Origin: Phallusia fumigata
Lineage: Eukaryota > Chordata > Ascidiacea > Phlebobranchia > Ascidiidae
DNA length: 64,000 nucleotides
Direction of reading: 5' to 3'
Assembly (NCBI GenBank): GCA_008931825.1
Contig: QXVZ01019328.1
Coordinates: 1-64,000 of the forward strand
Of the stretch, positions 1-14,233 are shown piece by piece. The notes under the pieces are model-generated. The model had not been told where the DNA came from, made no database searches, and was given only the letters and a program-made list of their open reading frames with translations. The position numbers and the translations under genes are program-made. Within the stretch, counting starts at the first letter, position 1; every line of letters begins with the position of its first letter.

Positions 1-662
1 GAACTTGGGAGTTGTACATGCGCACACATGGGACATTACGTTCAATAACACCATTGAAAGAGGAATCACCCACCTTGCCATTTTAGAGGAACCCCTTGGG
101 TTACAATGCTGTCATTAAACAAGTTTATTTACTATCTGGATGAACATGCTTCTGTGACAAGCAACATTCAAACTTTTTAACCCTAGTCTAACCAGGGTCC
201 ATATGATCCATGAAACTTTTGAGTGCTTCCTTTAACAAGAAATCAAATAAAGTTTGAGTAGACTGACAAATTGATGCAGGAATTTATGGACAAAAATATG
301 TCAGCTTTAAGAAGTTTTGTGTTTACAGTGTAAAAACATGATGCTGTTGGACTAATCAAGTTTGTCTCTTTTTTAATTTGGAAAATTATCAAGAAGCTTA
401 AGGTTTTTGGTTTGAATAATGGTTGGCGTTGCTAGTGCGAAAACTATATGTTTCAGAATTTAACATCTTAGCTTAAATTTGTCTCATTGTGATTCCAATA
501 ATAGTTCCTATTGTTTAACACTGTTTAGTAGTGAATTTAACTGTTTTTTTCAGTACGGGTAGAGCAAATACAATTCAAAAAAAATATTTTTTACAGATGG
601 AGTTAGAAAAAACATAAATTATTTTATTGAAATGTTATGTGTTGTGCTTCATTGGTGCAAAG

Positions 663-3600
663 ATGACAAGGAAAAAACAAGATGCCCCCAAGAAACTCAA
701 TGGTATGCCCTGTGTTTACTTACTTTTGGAAATTGAAACTGGTTTTGGTATTTTTGTAACCTTTGCTTGTTTCTGTATATTTCCCTTTTTTTCTAAAAGA
801 TATCAGAAACTAGTTTCACTTACATATACTATCAAAATTAGCAAAATATTTACATGTGGCATTTAGTCAGCATGTTCAGGTTATCAAAGTAAAACTTTGT
901 CAAAAAAATTTAGGTATTGTTTGTTTAAAAACTGAAAAAATTTATACAATAATTAGAAATGTCAAAATGTTACTAGTTTGTTTGGGGTTTTTGGTTTTAG
1001 CTGTTAGTTATTAGTGAAACAACTTTGTGGGGTAGTCACAAACATTTTAACTATTGTGTACACATTGTTATTTTTGTTTTTAATCTAAATATTTTTAATC
1101 AGTTGTACACCAACATTTTAATGCAGTTGCACACAAAATTGGTGTTTGACAGATTTTGAATCAGAACACATTGCTTGGATTAGGTTTAAATTCTCAACGT
1201 CCCTAAATATCACTGTCAGCATGCTTAGTTACTAATATATTTTCATCAATAATAAATATGAAATTTGCCAAATAAGTTTAAGAAAAAAGATTGGTCCAAA
1301 ACTTACAAAAATATCTTCGAGTTTCCAAACTTGTTTGTGTATGATGTTTGCTTTGTCGCATCAACAAGTGCAAATTATACACCATTGAAATAAGATCAAA
1401 AAATGTTTGAGAACAGTTTGAAACTAAGGGTGCTTCAAATAGTTGAATGTCTTGAGTAATGCTGATGAATTATGACAGCCATGGTTCAAAAGGTTTGAGC
1501 TTCAAAACAACAAGGCACCCCTTGTAAGGTTCAAACATGAGACAAGTTGGTAGAGCTGAGTAGAGGGGTGCTTGATGGATGGCGGTCAGCTCCCTCAAGC
1601 ACCACCTCTTGTCAATGATTGATGCAAGGGTTTTTATATTGCGCTCAGTTCATTGGAAGGTCGCACATTTCTAGATGTTTATCACCACATCTAGTGCCAT
1701 TCTCCTCACATCCTTTTCAATATATCAGTCACTTTCATCTGCCTAATGCATTTTCTATTACCTTTGTGTATTTATTGCTATCAAAAGGACAACTCCTATC
1801 GCATTTTTGACACTAATTGTGAATTGTTCCTCGTTAAAATCTAAATGCAAAAGCATAAGGCAGTTGATGTGGAAAGGTTGACTTTGGCATGAATATTATA
1901 GTTGCTGGATTTCGATTTATCTGAGCATAACAGTTGTTCAATTGGTTCATCATTCCTGCAAAACTGAATTTACTCTGCCCAAAATTTTTCATTGTTGAAG
2001 ATCCATTTTTCAGAAATGAATGTAATAGTCTTCGTAATAAATAAAAAAGTAGTGAACAGGTTTAAATACTCCATCTCTGAAAAAAGGTTAAACAAAAAGG
2101 AATTCAGCCATGTGGAACGGTTGTGTCAGTTCTCGTCCAATCAGACGAAGATAAATACCTGCCAAGACAGTGCTGACGTAGAAAATGTCAATCAAAATGT
2201 GAGCAGCTTTGGTTTTGTTCGATTGTAATTTTATTAGTAAGCGTACAAATGTCGTTGTGACCTAATACACATCAAACATAAAAGGATAATGGACATTAAA
2301 TGTTAACGTAATGTTGTCTGTTCGTTTTTCTCTGTCATTCGACTGATTTTTGTTGCTTGAAATTTGTTTTGACCAACAGTTTTTTTCCGTCTCGCAGTTT
2401 TTGTGAAACCAATTCTTCTGTGCGTAAATGCGGGAACGGCTTTTGCATTTTGCACAAAATGTGTTATTTTGAAGGTAGATACAGAAATAGTTTGGTGACG
2501 ACGAGTTTGTTGATATTCGTGTGGCATTTGCACAAGGTTTTTTTGCTTGCTGTAACTATGAACCTCAGTTGGAAAAGCGCCAACACCGATGTTGTGGGTT
2601 CGAATCCCACCGCCCCTCCAAGCTCGCTGCACGTGAATGTGTCGCAAGGCAGCTCTTAAAGTTTTCCGCACTGTGCGGGCAAACAGTGGCTAGTTTGAAC
2701 CTGACCAAGAAATTGTACAAAAATTGCTTGAACGTTGACGCCTTTATAATGGAACGGATAATTTTTGTCAGGCGTAATGTAATTGACCTAGGGTTGGGAA
2801 GGGTGTGTCTGGAGTAAAAATTTAAAAAATCTCGTTTCAAACATGCCTTCAGAATAAGGGGGAAAGAAACAGAAAATCTCCGCTTTAGTAGAACTGGGGG
2901 TGCGGGAAGGTAACAACTTGTTTATTTCCTGAAAAATCTCCCACATGAATATTTTCTGTTGATTAACGTTCAAATCATCCATCATGGTGACAAATTTGAC
3001 GTGTTCCCCTGTTTGATGGATGAGAGGTAAAGTTTCTTTCCGTCAGTGAAACTGAACAACTTATTTCCTCCAGCAATCGCCTCTAACCACAAACACTCCG
3101 GTTACCATGGCAGAGCAATCACGTGTCAACTGGCAACCAATCAGCGGTCGCTAACATAACTAAACATCAAAGAGCTCGTCGAGTTGGCAACTAGTAAAAC
3201 TCCTGCAAATCGGTTTTACAAAATCACTGAAGTATACCTTTGTTTTAAAATCTTACGTCAGATTGTCGCAATCCAATTTTCCAAGCTTGACCAAACCCGT
3301 GCACAACATGAGAATCGTTTGTCTCGTTTGTTCGACGGTTTCGACGTTTGATTTTAATCTGTTTTGTTTTGCCGCCTAATTCCTGCAGCAGAAGTTTGAT
3401 TGCTTAAAAACTTCACACATCCAAATGTCGTTTGATGTGGGGCAGCTCACATTCACTCGCCACTGTCTGTAAAAGCTTAATACGAGACACAAGTCCTCCA
3501 CCCGTCAAACTTCAAAGAAAAGAAACTTTGATCTCACCGCACGTGACAATTCCAACCAACCACAGACGAGTTGAGGGCGGGGCGTCAGCGGTGAGAGCCA

Positions 3601-6600
3601 ATTAGATATCACGCTTATAATTACTTGTCATTTCTCAAAGTTGCGCGCTCACAAAGTCTTAGCTCGTAAGTTGTAACCACTTCAAGCTTGTGCCACTGAT
3701 GTGGTTTGCAATGTGTGGCAGGATAATGTCAGATTAGCAAGATTCGTCGGCAACACGACGCGAAAAGGTGAAGTTGCTATTTCTGAACCACTTGAAACAA
3801 ATTCCACTTTTCTGAGTTGCGGGCCTCGGATATCACAAGCAGCACAGTCTAGTTGTCAAGTTTTCTCAGTGATTTTGCCGACTAGATTCGGGAGATGGTT
3901 GGAATTGATTGTTACTCGACTTTCGTCCCTGCTGTAGTTTGCGGGGAATTTGTAAAAACCATGCCACAGGTTAAACACAAGTGAATGTTTTTGTCATTGA
4001 GCGAAACTTGAGAATGTTCCAAACCTTTTCTGGACCTTATTAGCCGCAAAAAGCAGCAACGGTCAGAAAATGTTGAGAAGATCGAAATTTAAGAGAAATA
4101 GCTTAAAAACAGATAGTTGGTACGAGTGTGTGGCCTGTATATATTTTGCCGATTTTGATATCGCTTGTTATTGTTGGATGCAAGGAACGCAACATAACCA
4201 GCGTAATAGATTAAAACCGACGCTGGTGAAAAAAGACTTTTGCCCAGAATGTTCAGAACTGGGACTTGAGAAAACTGAGGAGATTTTTTTTTATGCTCAG
4301 GAAAATTCGTGGCCGAGTTGGAATTAATTAAACCAGCACGAAAGAATTCTGTCAATTACAACTTGAAAAGCCACTGCAAAAAGTAAAAAAGTATAGGTTG
4401 TGGAATGCGTTGTACACCTGTTGTTTATGCGGAAGTTGGGCACAAACTATGTGAAGACACCTGGATAGCAGAAAATGCCCAGTTTAAGATTTTTCGCAAA
4501 AAACACGGAAAATTTCCTGCTCACTATGATTGATTTGTCGCTGTCAAGTCTGCTATAGGACTAACGCGTTGATCGATGTGAGTTTAACACCGTTCGCTGC
4601 GATAACAATCACGTCCGTGTAAACAATGGTTATGTGTTTGCTGACAATGGTTATTTATGGAATAATTTCCACTGAAAACCCGAAATCGTTCATCGGTCAC
4701 AGTTCAGCGGGTTTGCGTGCTTTCACCAAACAACAAGTTTTGTAAATTTTATTTGTTTTAAAATAAACGCATTTGTCAAAAAGTTCAATTTTTCGACAAA
4801 TTGTTTAAACACAAAAGGTCACTGGATCTAGTATTCGTCTTTATCAGTAATTGTCACTAAATAAGGACAAAGAGATATTTGTTATTGAAAGCTGGTGTAA
4901 AATTTTCTGCTTTCATTTGTCACTGATGATGACAACAGCGATTGTTGCAACGTTTGCATTACAATGTATTCACTATATGCAAGTTCTTTTGTTAGTTATT
5001 TTTTTATAAAGCTTACTCTTCAAGTCCCTAAGTTTTTCGAACATTTTTTCAATAAAAATTCTGTTGAATTTGTTGTTGGCAAATGTTCACCAAAAAACTT
5101 TGTTGACCATTGACATCGAGTTGTGTTAATAGGTGAAAGGGTAAAACTAACAAGTTTAACAAACAGCAAGATATAAATAATTCAATTCATGTGTAATCCC
5201 AGCTCCGGTTTTGGCCGAATTTACAACACACAAACCACGTGACTACATGAACCGATGTGAAAGCTGTCATGTTGATTTATAGCCTCGTGTCAGCCTTCGT
5301 CGTTGGCGCAATAATTTAGAGCGCTCGCTCTCAATGTAAACCTTCATCTGGCGATATTATTCCAACACTGATTTATTGTGGAGCGTCGCCATTAAAACGT
5401 CGCGAGTCGCCAAATTTCTGTTTGTTACGCCTTCAATCAAATTATGACGTGACATTGCAAACGCCCCACTGTGACGTCACATAAGTTGGATGTTGGAACA
5501 TAAATTAATATACAGTCGCAAATCTTAACGTAGCGTTGTTTGCAGTTGTTGGAAAATTTATCCCCGTTAATATTGTCGCGTTGAGACTTTGCTTATTTTA
5601 CGTGATGAATTTATTTCTCTTGTCCCTGTAAATTACGATGAACGCAAACCTCAGATTCCCTTATGTGCGACTTTGCTCGTTTTGATCTATTTTTCACAGT
5701 TTTAAACTAGATTTCGCAAAGTTTAATTTGGGAACTTTGCTTAAAATCGTGAAATTTCGCACATATTTTGCATGTTGACGTTTGAGAGTTTTCGGGAAAA
5801 GTCCTTTTGCGCGGCTTCGTACAAATTGACGACAAAATGTAATACTGACGCGAAATGTTGAAAAAATGTTTTAAAAAAAATACATACACCACATTTTAAA
5901 TATTTGCATTCAATTTAGTTGGAAGTAAAACAACCTTGTTCTCGGTGTGAAGAGAGCGACATTAAAAGCAAGCGGACTCGTTCGGACAACTCTGGCAATA
6001 TTCACGTTAAAATGAGTTGAAGTGATCGCTTCTCAGTTTGACATCGAGTTTTTCGTCCTCTAGTTGACCCCTAATGTCGCCACGGTTCGCTTCGCACGCT
6101 TTTATCCCGAGTTCCCATTTTCGAGGTACTTATGACGACACAAGAACATTTTTAAAATCAAGGAGCGCAGTTTTGCTAAAGAGCAAAAATGATTATTTAT
6201 TCGGTTTGCTGAGTTTTCCGACAATGATCGTGGAAAATATGCGCTGAAATCAAGTTCCAATTTCGTCATGTGATGTACAAAATTATAATGTTATTGGTTA
6301 AGTTAGGATCAAGTTTTAGTTTAAACGTTAATTACGAACGTCGACTAGCAAAGTGTGTTGTTTTGTGCTTTCACCGCGCTCTTAAAAAACTCGTATTTTT
6401 GATGAAAAATGTCCCGCAAAAGTTGTCAGGCAGGTCGAAAGGGTTAAAGCGTGGCTTGAATTGAAGTTTTGGGGAAACATCAAAGTGACAAGCATTCACT
6501 GAACAGGCGTGTAAGCATGTATGTGATGAATGGAAGGCGCAATGCTCGTTTCAAAGCAAACCAGTGAATTGTCAATTTGATTTGCAACGGGTATGCTGAA

Positions 6601-9600
6601 AGGGCGACAAGATGTCAAAACCGCTCCGAAATTCGATCGCTACAATTTCCCCCTCGCTGTTGGGTTATTCATTAACATTGCTCCAACTACCCGACGACTT
6701 TTCACAAGATTTCTCAAAGCTTGTCGTCATTTGATTAAGCGTTCTTCGAAAACTTCCAACCGTTTGCTGCTGGCGAACTCAGCTTCCACATCGCAGCGCT
6801 GATTTTGTGTTTTGCGCAGATATTAAGATTTGATCTGACTTTGCGATGTGTAAAGTTTTTTGTAGAATATTTTATTTGAAATTTGTTTTTAGTTTTCTTG
6901 TTTTGTTTTAGCTGATAGTTTTCATCAGTTTTTTGTTGTTGGGACTCAAAAAAGATTAGCCAAAACCAACAAAGCTCATTTAAGCAACGCAATTAAATCG
7001 TAACTGCCGGAGAGCTTGGACATAGTGGACACATTTTATTGCGAACGTTTTGACAATCGCTGTTGTCATCTTTAAAGCTTATTATGAAAATTCAAATTTA
7101 TATTGTACTTTACAATAGAATTGCTAAAAATAGCTCAAAATAAAGTGATGAAGCAAGGTAAAGATACACCTGAAGTTTTGTGCAAGCGATAAAGTTTTAA
7201 AAATATTTGATTATTTTTTATTTAAGAGAATATTGAGGCAGCGGTTGTCAAGATTTAGAGATTGTTTATTGATTGAAGACGCACAGATCACGAAGGCCAA
7301 TTATGTTGTCGGCGTCCCACAGAGAGACGGAGGAAAAAAGTCTGGTAATGAGAATTTATCGCAGTTTGTTGTCAGCTTATCCATCAGGCAGAGGTTAGCT
7401 GCAGTGCAGAACCCCAATCACTAGCAGCTTGTCACTGTCAAAGCGTCACAATCAATCACATTTATTGAATGGAGAGTTCTTGCTTCATCCAAACCTGCCC
7501 CTTCATTGTGAGGTCATAGTGGGGTCGACATCAATTTATTGCCGCTTCCTCCAACGACTTGGACAGCGCCGAGTCGACGCCGTATAATTGCAAACCCTAT
7601 ATCACTTTGTTTGCTTTATAATCTCTGCAAATCTCTTCTGCGAGGCTTTTTTAGAAGTGTCCAGTTTTTTGACAAATTTTAGTTCACATTAATTGTAGGT
7701 TTGGGGTTCTCACGTCATTTTGTGCAGAACTTACGTCTTTGTGACCGATAATTAGTAACAATGATGTTCGTGAAAACAATAGCGTTTAATTGAAACAGAC
7801 GTGTGTGCAGAGAAAAGGAGTTGTGCATGTTTTGGATTATCAGCCAGCGAGACATGTCATTTTCATGAAGACTTGAAGTGACAGCTTGTAGGCATGTGCT
7901 TGGCTGCCAAAACAGCCCGTGTTCACTTTCTTACCCGCTTCTACGCATCAATTATTGATGGCAGATAAGCTGCATTGTTATGTTGTTACCCAAATGACAG
8001 CACTTCAATTGAGCATCGTCTTGTTTTAACGTTACAGCTCTTGTACTTGTAACATGACATTATGTCATTTCGGCTGCAGCCTTGTTAAAGAAACCTGGCC
8101 AAGATGTTTTTTCGTGATTTGTTTTCTTGTCAGATTAAATTAAGTTCATTGTCTCTTGTTTTTCGCTGCCTTGGCAGAATGTTTTTTGTGTGTGTAAGAA
8201 ATGTTTCTGATTAAATGCATCTAAGCATAGGAAAGTCTATGTGTAAATTAAGAGTGTAGCTCCGTTTGAGTTTATGGCTTTGCAATATTTAGTTGATTTA
8301 ACAATTTAGTGAATAACTTTTCAACTGACTTTGCTGGAAATGAATATCAGAAAGTAGCCTTGCAAATCAAACATAACTAACTCAACTAAAAATAAAAAAA
8401 CGAACTCTACCCGTCCTAATGTACAATAAAAACTTTTCAAAATATTGTCAACAAACTGAGAAAAAAATTTCTAAAATGAACCTATCCCTAGGCATGGNTA
8501 AGCATAGGAAAGTCTATGTGTAAATTAAGAGTGTAGCTCCATTTGAGTTGATGGCTTTGCAATATTTAGTTGATTTAAAAATTTAGTGAATAACTTTTCA
8601 ACTGACTTTGCTGGAAATGAGTATCAGAAAGTAGCCTTGCAAATCCAACATAACTAACTCAACTTAAAATAAAAAAACGAACTCTACCCGTCCTAATGTA
8701 CAATAAAAACTTTTCAAAATATTGTCAACAAACTGAGAGAAAAATTTCTAAAATGAACTTATCCCTAGGCATGGGTCGTTTTTTGCTAATAAATAGTTTG
8801 ATATGTACTTAAACTGTAATTTTGTTTTTCAGGCGAGTTGGACAAAGAAAACGTGAAAACTGAAGTTCATAAAACAGCAGAAGACAACAGTGAAAAAGCA
8901 GAGTTGGTTGAAAGTGCTGACAAAACATCAAGTGATTGTGATTTAAGTGAAGTAAGCCAGCCATCGCCAGCTGGACAACCTCTGATGGACTCGTCATGTG
9001 AAAAACTTCTTGCTTTCACAATGGATTTTATTACAAATAAAGCAAACTCACTGAAATCAATTGATTTCAAGCAAAACCGGGAATCAACTGAAAACAAAAC
9101 CAGTGGTGCTCTGTTGAACAGAAGTGTACATTCTCCAGATATTTTACGGTGAGTTAACCTGCATTTTTATCACCACTTGTTTATTTCAAATGGAAAACAT
9201 GCTGGGTTATGGTTAAAAAAATGCAGAATCTGTTCATATATATTTTTTAAACTCTTTTGTAAACAGACAGAAGGTTTTCTAAACAAACATTTTGATGTTG
9301 ATGTATAACACTTAACCTGTATAATACACTTGCTCGACAAAATGTTGTTGCACTCATAATATTTGATGTTTAGAATATCGAGTGTATCACCGAAAAATGA
9401 AAATGTGTTCAACCATGACACAAAACCTGCGTTGTCAAACAAACCGCAAAATGCATCAAGTTTGGCAAACAATTTATCGCCGATACTGACTGGAATTGAC
9501 AAGTTACCTTTCAAAGGTACTGAAATTTTTATGTTGAATAGAGGCTACAGTTATAACATTACTAAGTTTTGTTTGTGTTTAACATCAGTATTACCTTCGT

Positions 9601-12600
9601 ATGATACAGTTAGCTTACTAATGTATGATACAGTTAGCTTGCATTTCATTAACAAAACATAAACATATGAGATATAAGGATACACGCAATTAGTAATTAA
9701 AGTGACTCATAATGCACATTAATGTTTCCGTGTGCATCCTGCTTTGTTGCCTGCAATTGTTAGACGCCAGATGAAACTAAGTTTGTCGACAGGTAATGTC
9801 GCTTTTCAAGCAGAAGGATTTGACAAAATGTAGTGTGTTGGATTTCTTGTGGTTTATGCAATTTTAATAGGGTTCAAACTATAATGTTACCATGTATTTT
9901 GTTAGACACTGCATCATTGACTGCGGCACGCTGTGTAATGGACGCAATGCTTCAGCAACAGCAGTTTTACGAACAGTGTTCAAGTAATTGGATCAACGTG
10001 CAGGTACAATCAGCTTTGATATACATATTTGTACATATTTAGGAGTTTAATTATTCACAGTAAGTGTTACAATGTTCGCAATATGGATGTGTTGTGTAAT
10101 TTACACATATATTAGTAAGTTTATTAAATGTGTTTGTTTTATGCACAAACGCTTTTAGATCACTACGTGATTTTCTATTAATCTTTGTTTGGTCAACTTA
10201 ACTAAGTTTTAATCTAATCTGAATTTTTAATGGGGCTTTTTTTATTCCAGCGAACTGACAACAATTGTTTGAGCAAGAGTAAAGCTGAACGATATCGCTG
10301 GTGTGTTCAGGGCAACAACCACAAACTACCACGAACAGCTAATGGGTCACATGTACCCACTTTAAAGAAACCTGTGACCTCAGTTGGCTCTGTGCAAGTA
10401 TGTTCAGATTAAAACATTTAACAGAAAACTGTGTGACATTAATTGACAGGTTGCCCCTATTTCTTGCACTATATCTTGCGCCGGCAAGTGAACAAATAAT
10501 TTAGCATTTTCAATGGATTTTGTTGCATAGAAGTAAGAACTGTTTAGGAGAGTATTAAATGCCTGTTTTTTACCCCCCTTTAATCAGCATCTAGCCAACA
10601 ACAAAAAAACTTTCAAGCTCTTTGTTTCCAGGACAAGTTGTTCAGTACAGTGTTTGCCGGAGCAAGCAAGTTTAATTGTCGAGATTGTGGAAGCTCTTTT
10701 AACACCCTCGTCGAACTGACAGTGCATATGAACCAAACTGGACATTTTCGCGACAAAAATATGTCACCACCTAAACTTGCAGGTAAACCTTTCAAGAGAT
10801 TTTTTTTATGTGAATGGGAGTATTACCCAGTAGGCTTGGTATGAATTGGGGACTTCCACCTATGCAGGAAAATCAATGGCTATCCTCCTTAGATATGTGT
10901 ACGATTTTGACAGCTGTAGCAAACTTATGTAGTTCATTTGTTTTGTTTATTTTAAAGACGAAAATTGGTTGCCGAATGTAAACAAAGCGAAGAAAAGGAA
11001 TTCTGTTGATGAGGATTCCAACTCAGAGAAAGTTTTAACTTGCATGGGATGTGGAGGATTGTTCGATTCTTTGCAGGTAAGCAATATTTTTCAGAAAGCA
11101 TCAACTCTTTGCTTTTGCTAGTTTTTAAAAAATCTTTTGAAAGTGATTATTTTTCAACTGCAGTAATAGATTCTTTTTACACAACCAGCTCTAGAATTGG
11201 TATTCTCATTAAACTTTTAATTTGCATCCCTAGGATTTAAGTGTGCACATGATCAAAACCAAACATTACGAGAAAGTCCCTTCGTGGCGAATGTGGAGCC
11301 CAAAGCAGGAGCCGACCAATGAAAATGTTTCCCGCCGAAAACCAGCCAGTCACAGTTCACAAAACACAGAGAAGAAGACAGAAGCAGCAACCGATTTTTC
11401 TGCTCTTCTTAACTCCTCATATTATTTTCCTTACATCGGAGGTACAACAAAGTTACCAATTATATTTTTATTAAATGAAACAACATAAATTATGGGTCTC
11501 CCCATATTGATATAAGTACTCCTGAAGGTGCCTGTGTTTTGTTTAATTAAGTTTTAGAAAATCAGAAAAATGTTTGAAAATGATTCTGGAAAGTTGATCT
11601 GCGAATGATTTAAAACACATCATTATGGTTTTGGACACTATAGTGTTATTCCAAATTCGACACAATGTGTTTTTGCAGTTATGAACAATCCAGCTGCAGC
11701 AGCCTATGCATCTTCTCTTCTCTACTCCTCTCAGTGGATGAGTCCATTCCTCCCATCCATGCTAAACTCCATCTACCCACTTCCTCTTCGATCCAGCTTC
11801 CTTCCCTCCTCATCAGATCCCAACATCCGATGTGGTCAGTGCTTGAAACCATTCACATCTTTACAGGAACTCACCGCTCACATCAAGGAAACTTCTCACT
11901 TCCAGCAAAACCCCTCACGTCCAACATCACCGAGCAACCATGAGTCAGCAAATCGATACAGTGACTCTGGGATATTGGCTCCTGTCTCGTCTGGTGCTGA
12001 GGTGAACTGCAAAACAACCGACCCGGTCGAGGACCAGAATGGTGGTTTTGATTTTATAAAATCCCTCGAGAGCACGATTCAGAGCGCGATCAGCAAAGTT
12101 GAGGGCCCTCGCAACATTGCAGCTCCAAAAAGTTTTTCTCCATTTACTTCGTCGCTGAACACAGACTTTGTGAGTCAATCTACAAACACAAACAGCAACA
12201 AGTCACCAAGCGCGGAGCATTCCTGTAAAACATCGCCATCTTGTGAAACCCCGCTTGATCTAACTGTAAAACGGGACGAGCGCCACCCAGTGAGGGATTC
12301 GATTGCTGCTTACTCTGGTTCGAGCCCGAGCAAAGATCCGCTGGAGAGTTTAAAGGAAAACATGAACTCGCTTTTCTCACCGAAACCAGAAGCTAAGAAA
12401 AGTGATTACAAACCCCTGGTTGATGACAAGTTGTCGTCCAATCCACTGAAGGAAATGCTTCGGATCGTCCACAACACCACTAGTGGGAGGAAGAGAGCTT
12501 CATCCGATACGGAGCCCGATCCTAAGAAGCAAAAAACTTTGGATCTTGTCAAACCTGGGGTTTCCCCTGTTTCGAACCCCATCCAACAAATTCAAGAACT

Positions 12601-13570
12601 CGTTGATAAAAAACTTACTACGTCACAAACCTATTCCCGCCCTGTTACGTCATCAAAAACACCCATTGCTTCAGTCAGTGTGACGTCACCCTCGTCGACC
12701 TGCTCTCATGTGACGTCACTATGTGCTTTTGTAACGTCATCACGTTTTTTACCTCATAATGGTTGTGTCAATGGTGACGACATGAAAACTGTTACTACGT
12801 CACGGTCAAGTGACGTCAGTCAAACTTGTAAAACCGGTAAGTTTCCAAAAATTTACAAATTCTTTAATTTCAATTTAATACTGACGTCATTTTGCAGAAA
12901 AACTGACCACATATCAAGAAATTCTTTTGCACCGTTGCTATGCCCACCTGATGACGTCAAAGACACAATCTAGACCCCAATCGCCAAGTGATGACGCAGT
13001 GGTTGCTATCGCTTCAACCATCGGCTTGCCAAGCAGAGTTGTAAAGGTAAAAACCCGTAGTTTGCGGCCCAGAGACTGTTGCAACCAGCTGCTGTTGTCT
13101 TTAGGACTGGTTGAAACGCGCAAATGACAACCCTCCATTTATTCGTACCAGTGGCGACAAACGGGAGGTCATCTGTAGCTTTTGTCGACCGCACCTTGTC
13201 TTTAGTGACGCCACAGAGCTTGCTGACCACTTGCAACGTCATTTGGGTAAGTTTGCTAGACATGAGGATTGTCAAACATTTGCCGACATTTTTTTTCTTC
13301 AGATCCTACCGTCGCTTCCACGCAACAGAAAATTCACTTCCAAGGCTCGATGTGTTTCAGGTGTGTGTGGTAACTTGTGGCAGCGTGTGGTTTTATCGAA
13401 TTTTAGTTAATATTTTTCTTTGCAGCACTTTTCGTAAAAACGTGCCTTTGGCTGAAACAAATGACATAGTTGGGACGTCACAAATATCAAATGACGTCAA
13501 GGACTTCCGCAAATTACGATGTGTTGACGAAACCACATCAGCTGATGATGTAATTAGGGTGACCGGCTAA
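663..13570 (+). CDS. TSHZ: Teashirt zinc-finger homeobox protein (Tshz), 13 coding exons
   Basis: Sequence-specific nuclear regulator of the teashirt family. Exons: 663-702, 8833-9148, 9374-9516, 9906-10003, 10251-10397, 10632-10782, 10958-11076, 11234-11441, 11679-12836, 12898-13046, 13105-13246, 13303-13360, 13426-13570; all phases agree and give about 957 residues. The N-terminus MTRKKQDAPKKLN resembles vertebrate TSHZ (MPRRKQQAPRR), which supports the tiny first exon. Three teashirt-type fingers lie near residues 264-288 (KFNCRDCGSSFNTLVELTVH), 327-349 and 459-485. PLDLTVK at about residue 599 fits the CtBP-binding motif. Exons 10-11 hold a degenerate homeodomain-like stretch ending in VVKDWLKRAND, followed by one finger (C867, C870, H885, H889). 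Vertebrate TSHZ proteins have a second C-terminal finger; I see none here. Intron 1 is 8.1 kb while the other introns are short, so it is a likely home for enhancers (inference). The 5' UTR is not defined. Confidence 0.93.
2550..2625 (+). repeat. tRNA-like fragment in Tshz intron 1
   Basis: A D-arm-like CCTCAGTTGG is followed by a perfect T-arm (GTGGGTTCGAATCCCAC) and ACCGCCCCTCCA. No 5' acceptor strand pairs with CGCCCCT and the anticodon loop is too small, so it is a tRNA pseudogene or SINE head. Confidence 0.5.
8222..8774. repeat. 276-bp duplication across an N in Tshz intron 1
   Basis: 8222-8497 and 8499-8774 have equal length and differ at about eight positions, with a single N at 8498 between them. 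About 3% divergence is in the range of allelic differences in Ciona, so this looks like two haplotype contig ends placed in tandem. Confidence 0.85.
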
Positions 13571-13733
13571 CGTCATCAATCATCTACGTCATACGGATCG
13601 GTGCTTTCCCTCCAGTGTTTACAGATGCCATTATGACGTCATTCATGTAGAATTGTATTCAAGTGCATTATTGTGACGTCAGTTGTGTGTTTGTTTCGCT
13701 TCAATCGCATTCCGACGTGAACACTGTTTCCCA

Positions 13734-13739
13734 AATAAA
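13734..13739 (+). terminator. Poly(A) signal of Tshz
   Basis: AATAAA about 165 bp after the Tshz stop codon and 0.5 kb before the next gene on the same strand. Position and motif fit a 3' end signal; cleavage is not shown. Confidence 0.5.
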
Positions 13740-14233
13740 ATTTTGCTCCATCTTGTCGAGTTAATCGTCTGATTGTCACGTCACATTGAGTGACGGCCGC
13801 ATTCGTTTGTTGTTGCTGAACAGCTGGATCACGTGAGTCTGTCACGTGTTGTGGCGTCACAGCTGCGTTTGTGCCGTCACAGTTAGCGTTGGTAGAGTTG
13901 ATAGTTATGAGGTTAGATCGCAATGAGACATGTGAGTTAATAGATAAATCGCAAGCCAGATAGACAAAGTCTTCAGTCAAGTTGGTCATTTTCTGCAGAA
14001 AAAGCAACAATCACATTTGAATGCATGGCCGAGCGAGGTTTGTGCAGCCAACCGTGATCCGTGTGAGGATTAGCGTCGAGCTGACTTTGAACAAAAACAA
14101 ACTTAGTGCTTTATTGCTGTCACTTTGCTAACTGTTGTTTATGTTTCTAACCGGAATTTCAGGTCAACCTAGATTTTAAACTTAGCAAAAGAAAGAATTA
14201 GATTTCGGCTAAACAAAGGATCCGTGGTTGATC

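Larger units (their letters stand above)
703..8832 (+). other. Tshz intron 1, 8.1 kb, no gene recognised
   Basis: The stretch between Tshz exon 1 (donor at 703) and exon 2 (acceptor ending at 8832) carries only short open frames without domain signal. It contains a degenerate tRNA-like piece near 2555-2620 and a 276-bp duplicated block at 8222-8774. Around 3540-3660 there is a GC-rich patch with a CCAAT-like and a TATA-like sequence that could be an alternative promoter, but nothing in the sequence proves it. Large first introns of developmental regulators commonly hold enhancers; that role is inferred here. Confidence 0.6.

Noticed and set aside
2550-2625. Functional tRNA gene
   Set aside because: No acceptor stem can form and the anticodon loop is too short; only the T-arm is intact.
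11945-13275. Minus-strand open frames opposite Tshz exons
   Set aside because: They are shadows of well-supported coding exons and match no family.
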